From Macquaria australasica (Eukaryota > Chordata > Actinopteri > Centrarchiformes > Percichthyidae): DNA of 64,000 nucleotides. Below, piece by piece: positions 1 to 12,426 of this stretch. Location: positions 248,001 through 312,000 of the forward strand of contig SEMN01000059.1 of assembly GCA_005408345.1 (NCBI GenBank). Reading direction: 5' to 3'. Under the pieces are notes generated by a model that had not been told where the DNA came from, ran no database searches, and saw nothing but the letters and a program-made list of their open reading frames with translations. Made by a program: the position numbers and the translations under genes. The first letter of the stretch is position 1, and each line of letters begins with the position of its first letter.

Positions 1-700
1 TGAAGATTTCACGTGTTTTACACCTCTGCAATCTGGCTACATCTAGTCAGATTAAAAGCTGAATTGATCAATATTTTTGTATTAACAATGGATCAAATGA
101 CTACGTGTAATGTGAGAGGGACCGCTCGTAGTGACAAACCCACAGAGAATTATCACCCAAAGTTGCAGTTCCCCTCAGCTCTGTGGGGCTTCATAGCGTC
201 TTTCAGCTCATTGTTTTGGTTTTATGGCTCGCAGCTTTAATGTTTTAGTTCAGTCTCACTGCTTTCATCAACCCTGTTTCCAACAGCAGGGGGCAGCTGT
301 TCTCAGCAAAAAAAGCATTGACAAACCCCCGGTATGATACCTGCTCAGCATCAAAACAGCAAACAACATTAGCGACTAGCTGGAGAACAGAGTGAAGCTT
401 TTAGCTAAAGAGACAGATTCCCCCTAAGGAGTTGGTGAAGACCAAACCAGAGCTACAAGAAGAGTGAATATTGTACTTATATTTATTGGGCATCTAGAAA
501 CACAGCTCCAAATTAATGCTATCGCTGCCTCGTGCCTGCTGGATGTGTAATTAGGTGAAGGCTAACACAATGAATATGATAAAGTTGTCAGTGTTGTCTT
601 TACAGGTTGATACTCTTCCCCAAAGTGGGCAAAAAAATCAACTAACACTGCTTTTAGTCTAGAAAACATCCACTATGACCAGCACCACAGGACATGTCAG
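1..700. repeat. Possible dispersed interspersed repeat, edges unknown
   Basis: The stretch around 150-560 has a base composition and wording unlike the AT-rich intron to its right. It resembles a repeat I associate with percomorph fish genomes. I cannot see terminal repeats or a target duplication, and the left edge is cut by the window. The 75-codon open frame at 13-240 lies inside it and has no recognisable domain. This is memory-based pattern matching only. Confidence 0.25.
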
Positions 701-1377
701 ACCAATCAGCTAACTATGGACTACAAATTTAAATGATGATGATGTAACGCACTGTACAACTGCCAAACCTCAGGAAAAACCTTTCAAACTCATTGTTATA
801 CTCATGAATAGAGGCGGTTGGTCGACTGTGTGAGAGAACAATGCAACTCTACCTGAGTGCCTGCTTGTATGTTTTGCGTAATTCCATTAAGCAGAGCTGG
901 AGCATGACTGAGAGAGGGATTTGAGTCCCACACTGTGCTTTGTGGCCGTCTGTGGTGACAGCAGAAGACATCTCTACTGACATATTGCCTGTTTGTCTTG
1001 TGTAATCTTGTGGATCTAATGACTTCAGTTAAGTAACCTGTAGTTTCTCTTCCATGGTGGTTTTGTTACCCACCATCTTGGAACAACAATTCAGGGCAAC
1101 TAGTGTAGTGTAATATAGTGTAATATTCAGGTTTTCAAATCTAAGTTTTTTTTGTCTTTACAGTTGTTATATTTTTTTGTTTTGTTTTTTAAGATAAAGA
1201 CTCACTTATTTTATTCATGAATATATTTGTTTGTTTATTGAGATTTATTTTCCAGAATCGTCCATCACAATGAGTCCACCACATCAAACTTCAAGTCACT
1301 AAGCTGGTCCATGAGAGAATCAACTCCCCTATATGTGTGCATATAGACACACTACGTGGATTAGACCATATTTTTTA

Positions 1378-1394
1378 GGGGGGGGGGGGGGGGG
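1378..1394. repeat. Poly-G tract (17 G)
   Basis: There are seventeen consecutive G residues on the plus strand inside the nrxn1 intron. On the transcribed (minus) strand this is a C17 run. Such tracts are length-variable and error-prone in assembly, and can form G-quadruplex-like structures. Confidence 0.95.
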
Positions 1395-4300
1395 TATTTG
1401 TTATTATGAAGTAGCTTTCATCTTCATGACTATAATGGATCTTGTCACCCATGCCACAGTATATTCATTACATGGACCTCTTTAAACAATAACTGCACAT
1501 TCTTCATGCACAAGGGTGATATATTTTACATCATTCATCTTAACAATGCAATAACATAAGCAATTAGTTCTTTCATGGCCATAAAACTATTAACATCAGT
1601 AGCCACCCTGGTGTGAAAATTATGATCTTTTCCTACGATTTCTTGACTAATGAGACGCTCTCTCACACACAAGAAACAGACATACGAAAGCACATTCAAG
1701 CTTTCAAAGTATTATTTAATTTAGAGCCACCCATAAACAATAAAATATTGAACTTTAAATTAACTTGATAGCAGCAGCAGCTTCCTACTCTAAAGTGTTT
1801 GTACCATTATATTATTAAGGGGATTGATTATTTGTACGTTTCTTTTTCATTTATTAAAACCAGTGTTGTTTAAATAATATTCAAATATTTTCATTTTAAA
1901 AGGATTTCGCAGGTAATGTAATTAATGTCTCGCTGTATCAAACCTTTTGAATTTATCTGTTGTAACCCTCTTCAAGTATTCTTGAGTGACAGGTAGGATC
2001 ATAAATAGTCATAGTTTATAAAGCTATTTGTTCTTAATTACTATCAAGCCATAGTGACGTTATGTTTAGACTCATCAACTCATCTCAGACAAAGCATATT
2101 AAGCTGACCTTTGGAAATTAGTTTTTAGTAAGACGGCAGAACACTGAGTCATACTTTCTAATTTAATCTTTACAAGTGAAAATGAATATGCTTAATTCCC
2201 AGAATGTTTATTAAGGATGTAATTTCATCAACAAAAGATCTGGCTTTAATGCACAAAATCCTTTGTCAAAAACAATAAGATATAATTGGCTGGATAATAA
2301 CCTGTTGCTAACATATTAACATCAACAACAAATTGTTGCTTATGCATTCTGTATTAAGAATCACCAGCAATCCATTGCATTACTTTCCTAACTACAAGAG
2401 TACCACAGTTTTCCTGAGATGGAGCTGTCATCAGGCTACATTTTGCATAACATGGAAAAAGATGGCTGCCATAGAATTCGTATGAATATATTGTGATTAA
2501 CTATACACAAGTCTTCTAAAGAGGCTGAGATAGTTTTTCTTGTTTAGATTTCCACTCCTCTATACTGGAGCGAGCATGACCTTTTCTCCACCTTAGAGGA
2601 AAGAACAAGTGGGCTCTTGTACATTATAATGAACTCTCAAATCTAGTGGCAAGAAAAATAGCCAAAGTGCAATCAACAAATGTAATATGTCTTCTCTCTA
2701 TCAAACACCAGTGCCAAATGTGGAGAGAGGTTTTTGTCCAATTAACTTACAACAAAAAAACTTTTCTATGTGCTGAAATGTAATTTACAGTAATATCCAA
2801 AATGGAACATAGCAAGTTAGTGCAATAAATAATGGCAACAGTATGATAAAAGACTTGTGATTATAGACTGTAGAGAGTCTGCACTTGAAAAGAGCAAGAA
2901 AGAGAACAACAATACCATTTGGGTGGCATGTCCAAGTATATTTACTGCCACAGTTAATTTTTGATGTAGATTTATACAGGGTGCTTTGATGCAGTATGGC
3001 AAAACAGCCTGCTATTTCTCACTGATGTGCAGTGGTTTAAATAAACAAATACTTAATGCTGCCCAACACTGAAAGCCTGTTAGTGAACTACAGCAACAAT
3101 CATTCATTCTGTCACTGCATGAGGTTGGTAAAAGACCCTGTGCTCCCTCCCGTATTAACACCATCAACAAAACCTGAACGTAGCCTACACAGTATGTAGA
3201 GGACATTTTAATTAATGGTTATTTCATATTTGGCTCAGTGACTAATGGCAATCAGATGGGAATATCTTACGCTGCAGTAGTAAGTTACGTTGGCTTAATG
3301 AGCTTATTGTTGATAAAAGATTTATGTGCTTGAATAAAGATACATGAGCACATGAAATGTAAATTAGATATGGCCTATATATGTCAGCCTATATGTTAAA
3401 ATTAGCCTTTCAGTCCATCAGTACTTGAATTAACTTGAAAAATAGATTTAATAAAATAACACACATACACTCACACCCCTCCCTCATCGACACTCGGCCT
3501 GATCAACAAAACCTGCCTCTCCCACCACAGCGGTAAACTGCCAACCTGTGGGAAGCTCTGCACTGAATACCCCGAATACTGATACATTCTCATTACTAAC
3601 AATACCAAGGATGAGAACTAAAAGAGATCCTGATATTATCATCACAATATTTGGCCACGACTTACTACCTGAAAGAACCCCGTGTTCTCTTTGTCTATTG
3701 ATTAGCTGGGTCTCTCGCTCTTTTATTCTCCTGCATTACACAGCTGAGACATTTTTTACACAGCTAATTTTTATCTTTTAGAATTATTACATGAATGAGG
3801 GCCACGGTTTTGAGGGCAGTCATGCTACAGTTACAGTTTTATTTATTTAAATGATATGGTAATGATAGATCATAATTCTGTGTGCTTAATGGCAAGCTTA
3901 AAATAACGACACTGGCAACTGATACAAAAACCTTACCCAGTTAATATTTGGGTTCTCTTCTGTTGCCAACTACACGAATCTATTGGGCGCTTTTTATACT
4001 GTATGAAGTCAATGATCTCATTCATGTTTACTCCATCTGACTCGTAGATGTTTACTCCTGCTCTTGCATTTGAGGTAAGCCATTGGAGATGATGTTTCAT
4101 AGGTCAACCAATCCCCATGGACCTGTTTGGTAAGAATGGAAGACACCTTTGGGGATGGAGAACACCTGCATGTTTTGCTAATGAGGCCTTGCAGGAGATT
4201 CGTTCATTACAAACAACTGTATTGCAGATCAATGGCACACATCGTGAGGCTAAGACAAACATATAGCTTTAGCTAAATAGAGGAGGGGAATGCATTACTT

Positions 4301-4428
4301 TAGTACTGGTGGTAATAACAGTAGGGTACTTGAATTTCTTTAAATCAGTCCATGTTGCAGCTGACTGGAAAAGCTACAGAGGACATGTTGTACCAACTGT
4401 ATGTTCTAAGCTGAATCCAGAGTCTTAC

Positions 4429-5140
4429 CTTCACTGCAATCCTTTCCTTGGAACCCGGTCTGAGAACAGTCACACGTTGGTTCGCCATTAATCAAACTGC
4501 AGACTCCTCCATTTAAGCACATGTTGGCTGTACCACAGAGGTCCTTTAAGACCCCTTCACTGTTGATCATTGAAGACTCCGTGTTGTTGACCTTTATGTC
4601 TGTTATCCATCCAGTGAAAGGCAGCTGATCCTTGACCGCAGCTGATGTTAGTCGTAACGCCACAGATCGTAACTCCGGTGGTATTCCACCAACAAACAAT
4701 TGGCTGAAAACAGTCATATCCCGTCTTTTTGACCTCACCTCGACCCATTTCGTCTCACGGTCCACCATTAGGGTTGTGTTCTTAAAGTTTCTCCTTATCG
4801 TGACTGCGTGCCATTGGCTGTCATTGACCGCTGTGTCAGACACGACGGTTGCAGGCTCGGCGCAGAAGATCGAGAAACGAAGGCTGAGTTTACCATTCAG
4901 TATGAGAAGTTCTAAGAAGTCACAAAATCCCTCATCATCGAAGTAAACTAGCAGCCCATGGGCACTCTTCGTTTTCATGTTAAAGCTCATTTCACTTTCG
5001 CAACATGCATTCCACACTGGAAATCTAGCCCACTGTCCCTCAGCACCTGTAAACTCCAGACAAGTGCCTATTTCTACAAAGCAACAAATGAGCAGCCCAA
5101 CCCATATGATATGGGCACCATGTGGCTTTTGTAAAACCAT
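4429..5140 (-). CDS. nrxn1: Alpha-neurexin-1, first coding exon (signal peptide, LNS1, EGF1)
   Basis: Neurexins are presynaptic single-pass adhesion receptors; the alpha form binds neuroligins and other postsynaptic partners. This exon encodes 237 residues plus one base (phase 1). Residues 1-27 are a signal peptide with a hydrophobic core (about 11-22), followed by the Leu-Glu-Phe that starts mature alpha-neurexins. Residues 28-200 are the first LNS (laminin-G-like) domain, with FDDEGFCDFLEL at 67-78 and RSKRRDMTVFS at 136-146. Residues 202-235 form an EGF repeat with six cysteines (202, 208, 214, 223, 225, 235). Sequons are at N106, N121 and N185. The double cysteine at 46-47 and these motifs match neurexin-1 rather than neurexin-2 or -3. 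The exon ends at AAG|GTAAGA, where alternative splice site 1 begins in the family. The ATG at 5140 has A at -3 and G at +4. A longer frame from 5152 would need a TTG start, and an in-frame TAA lies at 5210-5212. No beta-neurexin part is present. The a or b paralogue is not resolved. Confidence 0.95.
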
Positions 5141-5180
5141 TGTGTGATCCAAATTCTGTGTGGGTGGATAGGGACTTATA
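5141..5180 (-). other. nrxn1: nrxn1 5' UTR end of exon and splice acceptor
   Basis: On the minus strand, a pyrimidine-rich run ending CCCACACAG sits 15 bases before the ATG, with the AG at 5157-5156. This makes 5155-5141 the last piece of 5' UTR. It fits the layout I recall for mammalian NRXN1, where a non-coding exon 1 precedes the first coding exon. The tract is modest, so an unspliced leader is also possible. Confidence 0.55.
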
Positions 5181-6979
5181 GGGCTGAATTTATTTATAAG
5201 AACCTTTGCTTAATCAAGAAATACGTTGGTTGGGTTGACTGTGAGAGAGTACATTGGCATATAACTGACTGTCTACATGGATATACAAGTGTGAACTGAT
5301 GCATTGTAAGACAAAAGATTAAATTTTGTAATATTTTTGCATAGCAATAAGCTTGGCCAACACTTATTTCCTGGAGCAAATACCATAACCTCACGCTTTC
5401 CAGGCCACTGGCCAAACCTCTCACTGTTTGTGCCAAAATAGTTTGAACTGTTTAAAGGTCCTCTCTGCCATGGCTATTTAGAGCAAAGTGACAAGGATTC
5501 AAATATCCATTGGGCACACTCGGTCTAATTTATGTAATTATGGAACCGTTCCTTCTGGTGCCAGTTAGAGTGTGCACGGTTTCACTTGAGTTGAAATGGC
5601 AGCTTTAATCTTCATGTTCATGCCAACATTCTTTGGCGGGTAACTGGGAGCCTTGCTCGGGGCTTTTCACCCTGCATCCGCTGTAGCAATGAGAAAAAAT
5701 GCCATATGGAGCCACGTTGGCTGATAAGCTCAGCAAAAGAAGCGGTCTGTCTGTCAAGGCAGTCCTTGGTCCCAAAGCTCTCTGTAAAAGAAAAGCAAAT
5801 TTAATACAGTATCAGCATTTTCACCAGATCCATTTCCAAATCCACTTTGGCCAAAGCCTTAATCAAAAGTCGGAGTTAATAGGCTATGTGATTAAGGCAG
5901 AAGCACAGCCAAGCCAGCACTTATATCCAGAGAGGCCTGTATTACAACAAACACGAGCCATAGCTATAGATTAATATCACCAGGGCAGGAAACATACAGC
6001 AGCACTGTACATTCAGTATCACTGAATCCACGCATTACTTCATCTCAGTGGCCAAACACTGTGTTGGAAACATTGTCTTTTCACGTGCAGTCTTTCGAAG
6101 ATTGAAAAACAAAAGTGCATATATTCATGCAATACAATAAAAAAAAACATCACTAACATGTGTGATCTATACCCTGCATCATGAATCACACGCATATGTT
6201 TGCACGTCTAAAAACAATTCCTGCAGACAGTCTCAGTCACACCAAAGTTAAAAATAAAAAAGAAAGAAAGAAAGAAACGGCTGATTTACAACTCTTTTTT
6301 TTTTTTTATGAATATGACTTTTGTCTGCACTCGTTGCAACTTCTGCAACGGTGGATGACCATTATCAGCATCATTCCGATAGTAGGCTATTCACTGGCCT
6401 GCCCTCTCTTGAAGACCTAACATGAGGAAAAGTGCGTCATTTGATTCACAATGGCTGGTTTGTGTAAGACGAACCAGTCGGGCTGCCACTGGGTCTCAGT
6501 CAGACCCCAAAATGTGCTCTTCATCATTTCTACCACGTCACTATTTTTTTTTCACTCGGACTAAAGAGACGGATTCTGCTTTTTCCTGCAAAACACCAGA
6601 TGCGTAAAATATTGAATACTGAAAAAGACAGTCAGCTGATTTAAAATCTCTAATCTCTAGTTTGCATTTCAAAGGAGAGAAATGTAACCGCTGCACGGGC
6701 TGTAGATTTACTTAGACACCGCACTTTAAACAGACTGAAACATCTTCTCCATAAACAGCAAAAGTGATCATCATGCTTTAACTAAGATGTGGGATAATCC
6801 TCACCGGAATTCATAGCGTGTCATAGGCAATATTTTGCCAAAACGGGACACCATCTCATCAACAATATGCCCCGTACCTTAACATCTTCCCCTGGATGTC
6901 AGCTGGAAAGGATGCACTATAATTAGAGTGTTATTTTATGCCCATATCTGCGGCATTTTTTTGCAGTCGCTCACAACTG
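5181..6979. other. Probable nrxn1 intron 1 / upstream flank, no gene seen
   Basis: AT-rich sequence between the first coding exon and the CpG-denser stretch to the right. It holds a GAAA microsatellite near 6260-6278 and a T run near 6294-6307. The open frames at 5194-5436, 5699-5974, 6181-6420 and 6422-6607 show no signal peptide, domain or supporting splice sites. Confidence 0.5.
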
Positions 6980-7225
6980 TAAAATCCCTAAAAAAAAAAC
7001 ACAACGAAGCGTCATCATTACCTTTGCGCGTACACCTTTTACTTCTACGGGACCCTAAATAGTTGGCACAAGAGAAAAATGCGTTTTCATGCAAAGCACC
7101 GCGGGCTGAGCTCCCGTAAACCTCGACAATCCATATTTTCGGTCTGTTTGAGAGCCTGTACCTCAAATCCACTCTGGCGAAACCTTCACATCAAGATCTG
7201 CTTTCAAGTGAATCACAGCTTCAGC

Positions 7226-7260
<35 letters not shown>

Positions 7261-7640
7261 GGGTCCACTTTCACTCCAACTCCACTAAAAACCTTACAGG
7301 CTTTAATGGTAAAGAAATTACCTTAAATTGTCCGTCCTCCAAGTTTGTTTCCCGATTAAAGAACCATAACAACTAAAGAGAAAATGAAACCGCCGGATGG
7401 AGTAGATGGGGAGCGCGGGGCCAAAATCCAGTTATCTTTGTGGAAGAGAAGGTGCAATCTGGTTTCCCTGTTGAGCTTATCCAGCGACTGTCACAGACAG
7501 AGTGTAGCCTATCACGTCTCAGTGATGTCTACCGGGGAGGGGCTGGATGCAGTGCCTTGGACAGCGCCTCTGCCTCCATAGGCATCCATCCACGGACATT
7601 AATGGCATATAGGCAACTTCGGAGATAAGGCTTGTAAAAC
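6980..7640. promoter_or_regulatory. CpG-denser stretch, candidate nrxn1 alpha promoter and non-coding exon 1
   Basis: CpG dinucleotides are clearly more frequent here (for example around 7011-7030, 7100-7170, 7390-7420) than in the flanking DNA, where they are rare. It lies 2-2.5 kb upstream of the nrxn1 ATG on the correct side, as expected for a promoter and untranslated first exon. Possible minus-strand donors are AAAG|GTAATG (last exon base 7022) and TTAAG|GTAATT (last exon base 7322). I see no clear TATA box. It could also serve a plus-strand transcript. This is inference from composition and position. Confidence 0.4.
7229..7259. repeat. (AG)n microsatellite
   Basis: About 15 perfect AG units within the CpG-denser stretch upstream of nrxn1. 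If the nrxn1 leader is transcribed from this region it would appear as a CT tract in the 5' UTR or promoter. Confidence 0.95.
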
Positions 7641-10600
7641 TGCTGTGATTGATTAATTGATCGTACTAAAGACACCAAACGCAACGAAGCAGTCACAAAT
7701 GACTCGGAGCACGCAGGTAGTGTCTTTACTTCAAACTACTTCTTTCCAATATATTATCTATCTACAAATCGATTCTGTTGAATTACTGCAACCGATCAGA
7801 CCCACATACCAAAGAAAAGAGCCAAGCAAGAGTTCTCAGTTGAGTTCAGGGGTTATTATGAGATCCAGCTGAATGATTAAATGCTCAAGGGGTGTTTAAT
7901 GACCTTTTCTCAAGTAGCCTAGTACTTTTTTATGGCATTTATGGCACATTGTATATTTATTAGCTTCTCCAGCATCTCCAAGGAGGTTCATCCATATTGT
8001 ATGAATGATAAAGGAAATAACCTTATAGCACATACTGTAAAGTCTACATACATACTGTATAGCCTGTATGAAGAGGACATGCATTAACTAAGCATTCAAT
8101 TTGGATTTCTCAAAAAAGAAAAGAAAAAAAGAAAAAGAAAATAAGAAAATAATATGCATTTACAGATCCTTTTTTCAAATGATTTGTGTAGACTATCACT
8201 TGGGCAATGTTTGTTTTTTTCTATGTCTTATGGAGTTTTTTTTCTGAAAATGTATGAATGCATATTACATATCACATTGAAAACTGCTGCGTTAATCCAG
8301 TAAAGTAGACCTAATATTAGCAGAAGGGTTCTACTCATTGATGTCCTTAACCACTATAAATAGTAAAAACACTCGACTGCCAGTTGGGTACATAAATAGT
8401 CTGCTTCCTTCCAGTAACTATTTTAAGATTGGAACAATTAACAGACTATGGCTAAAAATTCAGGATGTGGGCTGGTGACTAGAATACTGCTATAGTAATC
8501 CTCAGGCCAGCGTGTAAAAGCTGGGCATGTGAATGAGTAAAGGGAGCACCAGGTCAGTACATCAACAAGATGTTCAAGGACATCATTGATGTGCTTGAAG
8601 AATGAAATATCTGCTCAGTGGCAGGAAACACAGAGGTAAAAGAAAAGGTCCTTACATACTGTAGTGCTATCATTAGCTCTGAAAGGTCACTTACTCTGCA
8701 CGTTGAGACATATTTTCAAATTATACTGAATGTGAAGAAGAAACATTGCTAACTTTTTCTGTTATTGCTTGTGGCCTCAACAAGACTGTTGAGAGCCAGT
8801 CAAACATCCCCTTTTGTGATTGGCTGCAATAAGAAACACTGTACAAATGGAAAGAAAATATTTCAGTGTTGCACCTAATTTTGTATACAAGCTAAATTAT
8901 GTCACACCTTGAGCTACACAGTTGCAATTTACTCTATAGGGTAAGAAATAAGGTAAGACAAAATTGATTATTTTGTTGTACACCTATCTGTTCACAGACT
9001 GTATTCAGCCACTTGACGCTAATTTCATGCGCACATTATAAATGTATAAGTTTTATCCATTTCCAACTAAGCATGCCTTATGCATGTTTCATCCACACAA
9101 GGCAGGCCCTGCATCAGAATTTGTAGACTCATGTCTGGCGCAATTGTAGTGCAATCAGTCTTTCGATTCAGTGGTGAAAAGCTGCCTTGTGTGTTTCCTG
9201 TGACCAGTAACCTCACACATTTCTGAAAAAGCAAGCACAATGAGAAGATTGCATTGTTGTCAGGTATACTTCAGCTGAAAATATAGACTATCTTTTCCAT
9301 TTAAGAATAATTCTCTTTCCCCTTCTGGCTCTGTTTTCCTGTATGCTAACAGAGTTAAGATAAGACACATACGTGTTTAATTTAGACATATTATATGAAT
9401 ATTAATGGCGTTCAGTGGTGTTGGGAACAGATATTTGAACAGATAGTTTTTTTGTCATAAGACTGTTTGTCTGCTTACTGTGCAATGTATTCAATTCTCA
9501 ACAGTGCACCAACCTCATGTTTGTCATGAAGTAGTTTCAAGGGAATCTTATTAACTATGAACTAATCATGCTGTCATTAATCATTAACACTTTAACTGGC
9601 CATCGGTGGTAGTTGCCAGCTTACAATTAACTGATTTTGTGATTTCTAACATCAATAAACTTGAAATTTCAAGTTACAGCACTGTAATAAAATTTAAAAA
9701 CATTAAATATTATTATCTACCCTTAAGTGGGTTTATACCACACAACTGATCAATGCCACTAGGCTTACTTTTTGTGGCACAGTGAAAACCAAATCACCCT
9801 ACAGGAGGTCTGCAGGCAGACAGTAGACATAGTAAAGACACAGTAAATACATGAGAAAACATGTAGAAATGCATGATAAGACTGGAGAGACTGACTGAAC
9901 AATTTTAGGACCTTTGAATCTGCATGTGTCATGTGTTTCTCATTGTACAAAGAAACTATCTACAGAGTGAACTTTCAACCCATCAAGAGTTCCATTAACT
10001 TTACAAGAAAAAAACTAAACATCATAGCTGCAAACAGGGCTTTGTCTTTTGAAAGGGTTACTGCACTCAGGGTTTAAAAAAAACAACATTTTTTTTAAAA
10101 ACTTTTGAGGTTACAGAGCTGCTTGTGTCACAATATGACAGATTGAGGAGAACAGAGAGATAGTGCATTCAAGATTAATAGAGGTCTAAGCTTTCTGGCT
10201 TCATATGGGGATAAGATAAGGCAGCTTTTTGTTCATACATTAGTAATCTCTCACTTTCCAAAGCAATCCAAGTCAATAGTTTAAAAATCATATAACATTA
10301 AAATCAATCCATTTTCTTAAGTTCTTAAATTCATTAACAAAATAAGTTTATGTAGGCAAAGTTTACTTAGGTACAGAATCAGCTTTTTCTGCTGTGGCTA
10401 CTTCTCTTCTTTAATCTAACTGGATCTCAGAATCCATTACCCACAACATTTTCGACAATTTCACCAAAGGGACAGATGGTGCTGATAAAAAAAAAAAAAA
10501 ACACGTTTTCAAGTTTTTGCCACTAACCTCTGATCTGCTTGTTTATGTTTCCTAAATTATTTAGCACCAGATGAATCAGTTGCTAAAAATCAGTGTTTTT

Positions 10601-12426
10601 TTTTTTTAACTCCTATATACTAATATGTTTTAACCTCTGGACCACAGATACAATTGTCTCCAAATCTGAGATTCCTCATCCCTAAAGTGAGCAAATTATT
10701 TTAACTCCATACTTTCAGCCACTATAGGCCAAACAGTTTTAGGATGCTGCACATATTTGACCCAATCAGCTAAGACTTTTTTTTTTGACATTTTGTGGTT
10801 TGCAAAACATTTGGCTCCTCTTCGAGTGTTTTTGCTGTGCAGGCTAAACACATCCTGGTCCAGTCTCTCAACTGAACACACAGAGATGAAATTTATATTG
10901 ATCTTCTCATCTAACTCCAGGTGAGAAATCAAATATATTTCCCCAAATGTTGGAATAGACTATTAGTTAACACAAGAAGGAGGGCTGCATTTTTGTAGTG
11001 AAAAATTAATTTTTCACAGGTGTACCATAACAGACACACAATGGGCTCTTGCTAGACCAGATGCATACAACATAGTTCCTTATAGTTTAAGGGTTTATTC
11101 ACTAGACTCAAATGAACTCCGGTGCTCCTGTTTGGAGCAATTTCTTTAGACTGGTAAGAATATGGCTGTGGACTAAACAACGGCATGACTTCCAACTCTG
11201 CTGCAGTTTGTTTGTGGTGAGAGTGTGTGTTAAAATGTGACATTTGCATGAATTAAAGAACTAAAATAAACAAATGCACATGATTTTCCTGCTGATCATA
11301 GAAGCTGTCAGGGAAGGGATCTCATATCCGCATTTGGTAGCCGTGGTAACACACAAGCATTTTAGTTTCACTCTGGAAGTCAGAAGGGCGATTAAACAAA
11401 GGTGTGTTGGGGTTTATATTATAAGGCTCTGATTATGCAGAGTGGCAGGTCACAAAAACAGTCCAATGAATGTATTGCCTGTCATTCCACGGGAGTTTTC
11501 GTTCATTTGTAATAAGTCAGGGTTAACCATAATTTTCTTTCCTCCTTTGGTTTGGAAGAAGGGAACCAAATCATAGGTCTGCACATAATGTAACATTCAA
11601 ATTTATACCAGTTTAGTTTCATACAGTAGAATTCTTGCACATGCAGTAGGTGTGTCTTTACACTAACTTTTACAGATGACAAGTTGGCACTATATGAGAT
11701 TTTAGTCCTCTGAAGAAACATTTTTAATGTAAAATCAGAATTCCATTGCACTGGATCCACTGTCCATGTTCAAGTTGTCTTAAATATGCACTTGGCTACA
11801 TATGATGATGACCATGCTTAAAGACTGAAGCTAAAGCTACATGTCCCAACCAAAAGGTCAGCATTCTCACCAGTTGATGATCCATGTACGAGACAGAAAA
11901 TAAAGAAACATTGTTCTTGTATGTAGACCTAGTTAACCCTAGTATTATAAGTATGATAAGAGTCTGATCTCACATCTTATTTCATTCTAATATAATCCAG
12001 TGAGGCTGCTGAGCTTACATACTGTACTTAAACAAGCAAGTAAGAGGTCAGATTTACGCTTTATTGTTTGAAATGGTATGTTTCAATTTTACTTTACAAG
12101 AGAAAATGGTTTAAGGATGAGGAATAATGTGTTTGGCAAATTATCTCAGATAACAAGTTTGGCTGGGGAATGCAAACTTCCCCAAATCCAATAAAAAGCT
12201 GCTAACGTTACCCTGCACTGTCAATTGTCAGTTTCATGCCAATAATAGTCTCAACATGTCACAATTAACAGTGACATACTTGTTGACAAGCACATGACTG
12301 AGTGAAAGGTGTTCATTTGGCTGCCAAGATAAACACACACACAGTATCTTGAGGAAAGTGCATAGAGTGTGGTAAGGGAGGAAAACAGATGTGAATGGAC
12401 CCTGATATTATTGAACTGTTTCTTAG
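7641..12426. other. Non-coding flank with weak plus-strand exon candidates
   Basis: Mostly AT-rich DNA without a recognisable gene. Three stretches have an acceptor, one open frame and a donor on the plus strand: 8415-8474, 10843-10920 and 11020-11153. Their phases are mutually compatible (2-2, 2-2, 2-1), and the last joins in phase to the exon at 12427. However, 11020-11153 has an in-frame TAG at 11147-11149, and CpG is nearly absent from all three, so they are discussed as a finding rather than called as exons. A-rich and T-rich runs occur at 10487-10501 and 10596-10608. Confidence 0.4.

Larger units (their letters stand above)
1..4428 (-). other. nrxn1: nrxn1 intron following the first coding exon (partial)
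   Basis: This is the downstream side of the nrxn1 donor on the minus strand, so it is intron by position. The large, easily recognised second LNS domain exon is absent on the minus strand here, so the next constitutive exon lies beyond the left edge. Small alternative exons of splice site 1 could be hidden here, but I could not identify one. About 1-700 reads like a dispersed fish repeat (see separate entry). The rest is AT-rich with no convincing gene. Short open frames at 2817-3206 and 3548-3781 have no recognisable content. Confidence 0.8.

Noticed and set aside
1..4428. Splice-site-1 alternative exons of nrxn1
   Set aside because: Expected somewhere downstream of the donor, but I could not identify a minus-strand segment with matching sequence and splice sites.
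9173..9262. Segment between a pyrimidine-rich acceptor and CAG|GTATAC
   Set aside because: Every frame has a stop.
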